Source of the DNA: Fratercula arctica
Taxonomy: Eukaryota > Chordata > Aves > Charadriiformes > Alcidae
DNA: 64,000 nucleotides
Direction: 5' to 3'
Assembly (NCBI GenBank): GCA_947846985.1
Contig: CANTUZ010000025.1
Span: forward strand, 13,018,100 to 13,082,099
Made by a program: the position numbers and the translations under genes. The number at the start of each line of letters is the position of its first letter. Positions within the stretch are counted from its first letter, which is position 1. This document shows, piece after piece, positions 56,073-64,000 of the stretch. The notes beneath the pieces are model-generated. The model worked only from the letters and a program-made list of their open reading frames with translations. It was not told where the DNA came from and did not search any database.

Positions 56073-58309
56073 AACTCCCTCTGAAATGCTTATACACCAA
56101 TGCATGCAGCATGGGGAATAAACAGGAAGAGCTGGAGATCTGTGTGTGGTTGCAGGGCAATGAGAAGATAGAGTTCAGGATCATGGGTACTAAGCACAAA
56201 ACAACAAGAAGTAAAATTACAAGCTTGGATTTCAGGAGGGCTAACTTTGACCTCTTCAAGAAACTGCTTGGAGAGATCCCGTGGGCTAGGGCTCTGGAAG
56301 GCAAGAGGGCTCAAGAGAGCTGGTTGGTATTCAAATACCACTTTCTCCAAGCTCAGGATTGGTGCATCCCTAAGAGCAAGAAATCAGGCAAGGGACGCAG
56401 GAGACCTGCATGGTTGAGCAGGGAGCTTCTGAAAAAGCTCAAGAGGAAGAAGGAAGTTTACAATACGTGGAAGAAGGGACTGACTGCTTGGGAAGATTAC
56501 AAGAATGCCGCCAGAGTATGCAGGGATGAAATGAGGAAAGCCAAGGCCTCCTTGGAATTAAACCTGGCAAGGGATGTCAAGGACAACAGGAAGGGCTTCT
56601 TCAAGTACATTGGAGGCAAAAGGAAAACTAGAGAAAATGTGGTCCCGCTGTTGAATGAGACAGGAGCCATGGTGACGGAGGATGCGGAGAAGGCGGAGTT
56701 ACTGAATGCCGCCTTTGCTTTGGTCTTTACTGCTCAGGCCAGCCCTCAGGAGTCCCAGACTTTGGAGGCAACAGGGAAAGTCTGGACAAAGGAAGACTTC
56801 CCCTTGGTTGAGGAGGATCAAGTGAGAGATCAATTAAGTAAACTGGATATCCACAAGTGCATGGGTCCCGATGGGATGCACCCGAGAGTGCTGAGGGAGC
56901 TGGCAGAAGTCATTGCTGGGCCGCTCTCCATCATCTTTGGAAGGTCCTGGAGAACAGGTGAGGTGCCTGAGGACTGCAGGAAAGCCAATGTCACTCCAGT
57001 CTTCTTAAAGGGCAAGAAGGAAGACCCGGGAAACTACAGGCCAGTCAGCCTCATCTCCATTGCTGGAAAGATGATGGAACAGCTTGTTCTGGGTGTCATC
57101 TCAAGGCATGTGGAGGAAAAGAAAGCTATTGGAAGTAGTCAACACGGATCCACCAAGGGGAAACCATGTCTGACTAATCTGATAGCCTTCTACGATGGTG
57201 TGACTGGATGGATAGATGAGGGGAGGGCAGTGGACGTTGTCTACCTTGACTTCAGCAAGGCTTTCGACACGGTCTCCCACAGAATCCTCATAGGGAAGCT
57301 TAGGAAGTGTGGGTTAGATGAATGGACAGTGGGGTGGATAGAAAACTGGTTGGAAGACAGAGCTCAGAGGGTCCTGATTAGGGGCACAGAGTCTAGTTGG
57401 AGGTCTGTGACAAGTGGTGTTCCCCAGGGGTCAGTACTGGATCCATTCCTCTTCAATATATTCATCAATGACCTGGATGAAGGGATAGAGTGCACCCTCA
57501 GCAAGTTTGCTGATGACACAAAACTGGGAGGGGTGGCTGACACACCAGAAGGCTGTGCCACCATACAGCAAGACCTGGACAGGCTGGAGAGTTGGGCAGA
57601 GAGGAACCTTATGAAATTCAACAAGGGCAAGTGTAGGGTGCTGCACCTGGGGAGGAATAACCCCATGCACCAGTACAGGTTGGGGGCTGACCTGCTGGAG
57701 AGCAGCTCTGTGGAAAAAGACTTTGAAGTCCTGGTGGACAACAGGATGACCATGAGGCAGCAATGTGCCCTTGTGGCCAAGAAGGCCAATGGCATCCTGG
57801 GGTACATCAAGAAGAGTGCGGCCAGCAGGTCGAGGGAGGTCATCCTCCCCCTCTACTCTGCCCTGGTGAAGCCACATCTGGAGTACTGTGTCCAGTTCTG
57901 GGCTCCCCAGTTCAAGAAGGACAGGGAATTGCTGGAGAGGGTGCAGCAAAGGGCTACGAAGATGATTAGAGGACTAGAGCATCTCTCTTATGAAGAAAGG
58001 CTGGGGGACTTGGGTCTTTTCAGTCTGGAAAAAAGAAGAATCGGGGGGGATCTTATTAATGCTTATAAATACTTAAAGGGTGGGTGTCAGGAGGATGGGG
58101 CCAGGCTCTTTTCAGTAGTGCCTGGCAACAGGACAAGAGGTAATGGGCACAAACTTCAACATAGGAAGTTCCATCTAAGCATGAGGAGGAACTTCTTTTC
58201 TTTGAGGATGGCAGAGCACTGGAACAGGCTGCCCAGAGAGGTGGTGGAGTCTCCATCTCTGGAGACGTTCAAAACCCGCCTGGACGTGTTCCTGTGCAAC
58301 CTGCTCTAG
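56073..58309 (+). CDS. CR1 ORF2 with endonuclease core deleted, RT open (about 745 codons)
   Basis: The frame is open throughout. The endonuclease start ([20 protein letters not shown]) is joined at about 56154 to the endonuclease end (EKIEFRIMG), removing the segment that should hold the GDFN and SDH catalytic motifs. The deletion keeps the frame. The linker and RT follow: [31 protein letters not shown] and an intact FADD box (57506-57517). The C-terminal domain ends [16 protein letters not shown]. The 5' end of the natural ORF lies before the ERVK insertion. It encodes a plausible RT but no working endonuclease. Confidence 0.85.
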
Positions 58310-58377
58310 GTGAACCTACTCTGTCAGGGAGGTTGGACTAGATGATCTCCAGAGGTCTCTTCCAACCCCTACAATTC

Positions 58378-59219
58378 TGTGAGGTAAAGGCCTGAGCTGT
58401 AGCCGGGCCAAGAACTCCTCTAGTTTCAATCGGTTCTCTTTAAACCCACAAAGGAACAGAGTGACACAGTAAACATCAATACATATGAGTTTGGAACATG
58501 GATCATGCAATTGATACATAAATAATAGGTGGCTTTTCCAAAACTCATTTCTCAAAAGATAAAGTTGTGGGCACAAGGAGTCTCATGCATACCTTTCCAT
58601 TGCATGTGATTTGACTATGAGCCAACTGTTTTATTCCATAAATATGACAGCCTAAGTGAGCCTTCTCTGAGCTCTCTCTGCTAGGCAGTGTGGCTGCTTG
58701 GCAGTGATCTCCCCTTGAGCTGGGACGCCTCTCAAGCTTGCTCCTCAAGGCAGGGACCTTTTACCACTGGTAGATTGTTGGATGAGCCCTGTTTGAGCTC
58801 CCCCGGAACTGCAGTTATACTGCTGCCAGGTGACTCTACCCTTGAGTAGGGATGCCTCTCAAGGTTTGAGATTCCTCACCTGAGGCTCAGAGATCCTTCC
58901 TTGCCCAAGGTGCAGAGATCCATTACTCCTCGACATTGAGAGATTCCTTGCCACAACAGATCCTCGGTAAGTGACTAATAGCTTGTTAAACTTTGTAAGA
59001 AGCTTTGCTAACTCAACTTTCCTTTGTATGTTTCTTCCATGCTGTAATTAATAAAGTCAACCTTGCTATCAAACTTATTGAACCTTAGTAAATCACTGTC
59101 AAGCTTTGTTAAATTCCATTGAATTTATTGAACTCTGTCATATTATTATTATTTTACTTCAATAAAACATATTGCTGCTTCTCTCTTTTGAGTGAGGTGC
59201 ATTCTGCTCATCTGTGACA
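58378..59219 (+). mobile_element. LTR (842 bp) at the 3' end of CR1
   Basis: It starts TGTGAGGTAAAGG within the CR1 octamer and ends CATCTGTGACA. The right two thirds resemble the solo LTR at 21991-22752. The flanks AATTC/AATTG match in four of five bases. The following bases (TTGGCGTAGTTGGCAAGATCC) could be the start of internal sequence with a primer site, so it may not be a clean solo LTR. Confidence 0.7.
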
Positions 59220-62200
59220 AATTGGCGTAGTTGGCAAGATCCTAAATCAGCATCTGTGACAGTATGTTATTTTGCAGGGCATCTGACTGAAGCTGAGTTC
59301 ATGGAGTATTTTCAGCAGGCTTGTGAGTGAAGATATCAAAAGGCTTGAAACTCTTCAGTACATGCTGGAGTCACAGATGTGGTTTGGAGGAAAGGACAAA
59401 AGGAGACAAGTCTCTTGCAATCCAGGTTAGCATTTGAACCATTGGATCTACTGAGTTACAAGCCTAAATACAGATTTTTAGGGGCATAATTTAAGGCTAC
59501 TATACCTGAAAATTTCAGCACTATGTTTTCATTTTCTGTATTTTCTTACAAAATATAGGCCTGTCTATAATTCATTTCCAGCATGTCTTCCACTCTTAGA
59601 AATCTTAAATCCCTTCCTGTTAAAATACCATGTATGCTCCCAACACAGAAGAAAGACAAGGTAAAATCCTTTCTTCTCAATGTGAGAGCATATATACTGT
59701 CACATCAGCCCAGATAAATGGCTTATCTGAAATATATACTACTGGCTAGGAAGCAAGAGTGGTAAAAGTAACTCAAAAGTGCACAGACTCAAGGCCTTCC
59801 CTCAAATTTTTCTACTAGCCATCAAAGCCATGCCTAATCGCAATGGAAAGTGATGATGGAAATACTACTTTGCTCTCTGCCAAACTGAATCTTCCCTCCA
59901 GCAGAAATGGCTTAGCCAGATCAGAGTGGTGTAACTTATGCTTCCCTATGCCAAGCTTTCTGATCCTGGATCCTGGAATGGCTCTATAGCTATTTCTACT
60001 ACATAATGGAACATTTTTCTTGCTCAGAGATACTTAAACTTCTGGAAATAAGGCAACTATTCTAAAGGCTTTGTCTGCAAGTTTTAAATCAGCATTCTTG
60101 ACAGTTCTGCCTCTGTCCACGTAAAACAGGATGCACTAAGCTGATTGCGATTTTGAACTTTTCAGATTTTACTGCCAACTCTGCTTTGGCTTGTGTTCCA
60201 TACTTCTATAGCTGCATATAATTGAGAAAGTAGGTAACACAAAGAAAGACCTTAGCAAAGACACACCAGTTAGAAGAATTAAGAAGGGAAAATGACCACA
60301 ATGAACAAATGACTGCCAACTATATTATGGTACTATTATTTACCAAGAGGAGGCAAGAGAGTTTGCAACTTAAGCTAAGGAAAGATCCTGCCCTTTCTCA
60401 TTATCTTTTGTCACTTCCTAACAAGATTAGGATCATTATATAGGCAATTATGTCTAGTCTTCCTGATAATAATAAAAAAGTAATTAAAAATAAATGGCCT
60501 TCATGTATGACAAATGGCTTGTCACTGCACTGAGATCTATAAAATCTGAGTTTGCCTAAATCACAAAACATGTTTTCAGCCAAAACCCCACACAGCTATT
60601 GATCGTTTTTTTTCTGAATATTTCAAGCCATGCAACGAAGTCCCTGGTACCTCCTAACTCCATGAATATATGGACAAATTTCCCTTTCTCAGCAGACAAT
60701 GTGCTGCAATTCAAAGGCACCTTACTGCTTAGACTAAGAATTCCTCTGTGTGTCACAAAAGTCAAATCCATGCCTTTAGATAACATCCATCTGCTACTTA
60801 ATTTCATGGTGACAGCAAGAACCTAAATGTTATCCTGTCAATCCAGTAAGAAGATCCCTCACCTTGGCTGGCAATAGAAGACCTACAGCGTGTGGCTGAG
60901 CAGCTATGACACTACCCAGTAGAAAGCACGTGTGCATACCCAAACAAGGCAGCTATAAGGGTGACTCAGTTCAAAATTAAGACACCTATATTTAGCTTGC
61001 TTTATGCAAGGTAGGGCAAAATCCAGTTGCCTAAATATCTGTAGCTATCTCAGACTGCCTAGGGTATTCTGCCTGCCTTCCACCCTTGCTTCAAAAAGCA
61101 CAGTTCTCCTATAGGTCATATGCCCTATATACAAGTCTCATGCAGATTTTTTGGGTACCTAGAGGATATCCATATGATTCATACATGGATGAGTTTCATC
61201 CTCAGGTGTCCAAGCTCCCATGAAATCAATGGAGAGCTAGTCCATACAGTCCCTAGAACAAAGAACAGCTGATGGAGTTGATTTAGTTGCCTGAAAACAG
61301 ATGTTCAGGGACATTTGAGATGCATGACCTTAAGCTTTTTATAAATCTCTTTAAGTTTCTGGCCATTACAGAAGGATGCAGATGTCCTGCAGGTCCTGTG
61401 TCATATCTGTGAGTCCCATGCAGATGTCTCAGGTGCCCAGGGGTGTCTTTAGTGATACTAAAGCCCTATACATGGGTTATGGATACAATCCCTAGCTCTA
61501 TAATTGGGAGCTTTGACACCCAGTGCATACCTAAAATTAGATGGTTTAATTTGAATGTGGAATGCATGCAAAGCATCCAAGTAAATAAGTGAGGAGACAA
61601 TAGCATAACAAAAGGACATTTTTATGGAAGTAAAAATTAGATTTGATATGTCTCAGAAGGGAAAATAATCACATTTCTTATATAAAAATGAGGAAAATAG
61701 AGCATTTGAGCATAACAGCTTCATACAATAATTTTAAAAAATTGTGATACAAAAAATTAAATCCATTTCTAAAATCAGATTAGATAAAAAGAACAATAAA
61801 TTCAGGCTTGTATCTTCTAAAATTATCATTGTACAAAAACAGTTAAAAATATTTTTATTGTGTTATCATTAAATATGAATGCATCTCTAAACCTGCTTCA
61901 GAGGATGAATTAGCATAGCTGTAGTATTCTAGAGCAAACTTTGATCTAGTATCAAAAATGATAAAAGGCATTTCCCACTTCTTTTCACTGGGAACAAATT
62001 AGTTTTGGAACTGCTTGAGCTTATGTATTGTTTTATTAACTGGGCCTAATTGCCAGTTTATTCCTCTATGTCCTTATGTGACCTACACTCATCACCAAAA
62101 TAGCTAGGTGTATGCTGGATATGTATATGAAACACTGTAGTTACATTAATGTAAATATCTCAAACACAAATTGTGTATGTGTACATGAATATAAGCTCTT

Positions 62201-64000
62201 ATTTTTTTCTTGAACCATAATTATTATAGCACAGAAGTGATGTACTCATGAAGCAGTACTGTCTGTTGATCATGTACCTACTAAATTAACTAAATTAAAC
62301 TAAATTTTCAAAATCACACAATTCCCCATCTTCAAAGCAACCTAAATTCTTAGGCGCCTAAGTTCTATTGGCTTAACAAAAATGTCTTCATTATCTGTGA
62401 AAATGGGTCTTATGTTTTCAAATCCCTAGGGCACAAGACTCGTTTACCTATGGTAATTACACACCTATTAGAAATTACCTTCCCATTATTGTGGCCTTTA
62501 TACTTTCTTTCTGCCACTGCCTATGTTCTGCCCTTTCTACCAAACAGCACCTCAAGGATACAGACAGCATTTGGATCAGTGTCCAGCTGGCAAGAGGCTG
62601 CAAGTCCCAAACCTGCACCGCTTTGACTTACACACGAAGACCTGATGCAGCAGACATACTTGGTCACATTTAACGTCATGATCTCACAGTGGGCACCCCT
62701 GTCACTTCACTCCAGCCACAGCCTCTGTTTATGGAGCTGGCAAGCCAAGCTCTTAGCAGAAAGAGAGCATAAAAACTAGCTAAATCAATGGATAGCCTCT
62801 AGCAGAACTTGGCACCAGCCTGGAGACAGCAAATGGGTGACTAAATGTCCAATATCTGGTCTCGAATGCTGTGCAGTTTTCTGGCCAACTGCTGGCCTCA
62901 CACCCTCTCCTGCTAGGAGGAAACACATATGGGATTTCACTGTGTGCCAAGGGTGGATCTGACCCCACTGCACAGAGCCAGCTCAAAGCACAGGCACTCG
63001 TAAGGCTGAACATAAGCTTTACTTTCAGGACATAAAAGTGTGCAGTTCTTCCATGGATCCTTCCACGTACAAGTCAATACTACACTGCCTCAGTAATGTG
63101 CTTTGGTGTTAGATTAGCAACTTTGTGTAATTTTTTTAACCTGCTGCCATAAAAAATCTAATTACTGAAGTGGATTTGTTAGGGAACTGTGACACTGCAG
63201 ATCCAGTCCTTTGGGCAACATATCAGATATGGTACAGGTATGGAGCACATCTAATTAAGTTTATAGGAAGGCCTCAGCAAGACTGTGCTAGGCAGAACTC
63301 TGTAAGATTGTCAGGATTCATCACCTAGTAATGACTTGGGAGAGGGGCTGGATGCTCATGAGAACTTTTGCAGATACAAATACATTCACATGGGGAAAAA
63401 AAAGGAAAAAAAAACAGCTAATAAACAGATCTCATCTAATACTCTGGCCTAAATCATGCAAGAATGACAAATGGATGTTCTCTCATGCTGTTATCTCAAA
63501 TATTCCTGTTTGACTTTCTCAGTTGAGCATTTCCCCTACTCAGAATAAAAGTGTTACAGCATTAGAAGCAGTTTAGTGGTTAGAAATTTATTTTTGTGAC
63601 AACAAAGCTCTGTTCCCTTCACACACACAATTCTGTAATAATGTAGCGAATCAGGACATACGTATTTAGTATTGTGCCTTGGATTTAAGCACAGGAACAC
63701 AATTAAATGGTCTTCATTTTTTGATCCTGAAGGTAAGCTCATGGAAGTTACTTTTTCACCAGTATAGAAAAAGTCACTAGTATAGATAAAAGGTGATGTT
63801 GTGGTTAAGTTTTATTTATAACACAGATTTTTACTGAACTTAGGACATCTGGACCACACCTCATCCGACAAGGATCAAAAAATCCTCATGTGCTCTTAAA
63901 CCTCGAGAGAGAAATCAATTGGTCCAGTAGACTGCATCTGGGCAGGGATTATTTTTGTCCATTGAATGAATGTACTGTAAAATACAGACACTGGGGGGTA
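59220..64000. other. Long AT-rich stretch without recognised features
   Basis: Short frames only. CATCTGTGACA recurs 34 bp after the LTR end (about 59250). No exon, RNA gene or TE family can be supported. Confidence 0.5.

Larger units (their letters stand above)
44641..58377 (+). mobile_element. CR1 LINE split by the ERVK provirus
   Basis: The left piece (about 44641-44801) has 5'-UTR-like wording (CCCCTCAAGGGTGAAAACTAC) ending CTCAACTCC. The right piece (56073-58377) continues with CTCTGAAATGCTTATACACC and runs to the 3' UTR. The 6-bp AACTCC at the split is duplicated on both sides of the ERV. A CR1 retaining sequence 5' of ORF2 is rarer than the truncated copies elsewhere in the window. 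Confidence 0.85.

Noticed and set aside
59220..59243. Primer binding site after the LTR at 58378-59219
   Set aside because: The position is right, but I cannot assign a tRNA and no internal viral sequence follows; mentioned only as a possibility.
1..64000. CRISPR arrays, bacterial operons, tRNA or rRNA genes
   Set aside because: No regularly spaced short repeats and no recognisable structural RNA were seen; composition and content are vertebrate.

Overview
This window looks like bird nuclear DNA with no recognisable host exon. The diagnostic content is avian: chicken-repeat-1 (CR1) LINE copies ending in the ATTCTRTG-type octamer, plus several families of avian endogenous retroviruses (ERVs) and solo LTRs. 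Between them lie long AT-rich stretches without coding signal. No RNA gene, CRISPR array or prokaryotic feature was seen. The concentration of young, nested ERVs would fit an ERV-rich compartment such as a W chromosome or pericentromere, but that is only inference.

Layout. (1) 1-5809: plus-strand ERVL-type provirus (ERVL-A). Its 5' LTR is cut by the window edge; it has a Lys-type primer binding site, an upstream membrane-protein ORF, gag, a decayed pol with an intact DD35E integrase, no env, and a 3' LTR. (2) 5810-26554: AT-rich DNA with solo LTRs at 6803-7860 and 21991-22752, an LTR fragment near 17.1 kb, and CR1 pieces near 9.0, 15.6, 17.4, 18.6, 19.7, 21.8/22.8 and 25.9 kb. (3) 26560-33292: a four-level nest. 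One CR1 is interrupted by a second CR1, which is interrupted by a gamma-like (class I) ERV, whose gag is interrupted by a solo LTR. (4) 33293-44640: mostly unassigned DNA with a minus-strand CR1 (39477-41184) and a solo LTR (43244-43848). (5) 44641-58377: a plus-strand CR1 split by a minus-strand betaretrovirus-like ERV (ERVK, 44802-56072, 6-bp target duplication). The dUTPase region of that ERV is split by a very young ERVL insertion (ERVL-B, 49997-53707, 5-bp target duplication). (6) 58378-59219 is another LTR; the rest to 64000 is unassigned.

The most notable object is ERVL-B. Its two LTRs are inverted, so both outer ends are U3 ends, and each LTR is followed by its own primer binding site pointing inward. 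The left unit joins RT-coding sequence exactly at the primer binding site through 7 bp shared with it. The LTRs differ at about one position in 346, and the insertion carries a perfect 5-bp target duplication. This suggests an aberrant, fold-back-like reverse-transcription product that integrase inserted using two U3 ends. The second notable point is that both ERVL copies carry a conserved multi-pass membrane ORF between the primer binding site and a Met-Gly gag start. It is a separate overlapping frame in one copy and fused to gag in the other. In both, gag and pol share a frame separated by a UAG followed by a short hairpin, which suggests read-through expression.

Most retroviral genes here carry stops, frameshifts or deletions and are annotated as relics. 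The longest intact frames are the ERVL-B leader-gag ORF (674 codons), the ERVL-A RNase H-integrase ORF (410 codons) and the CR1 reverse-transcriptase ORF (about 745 codons).
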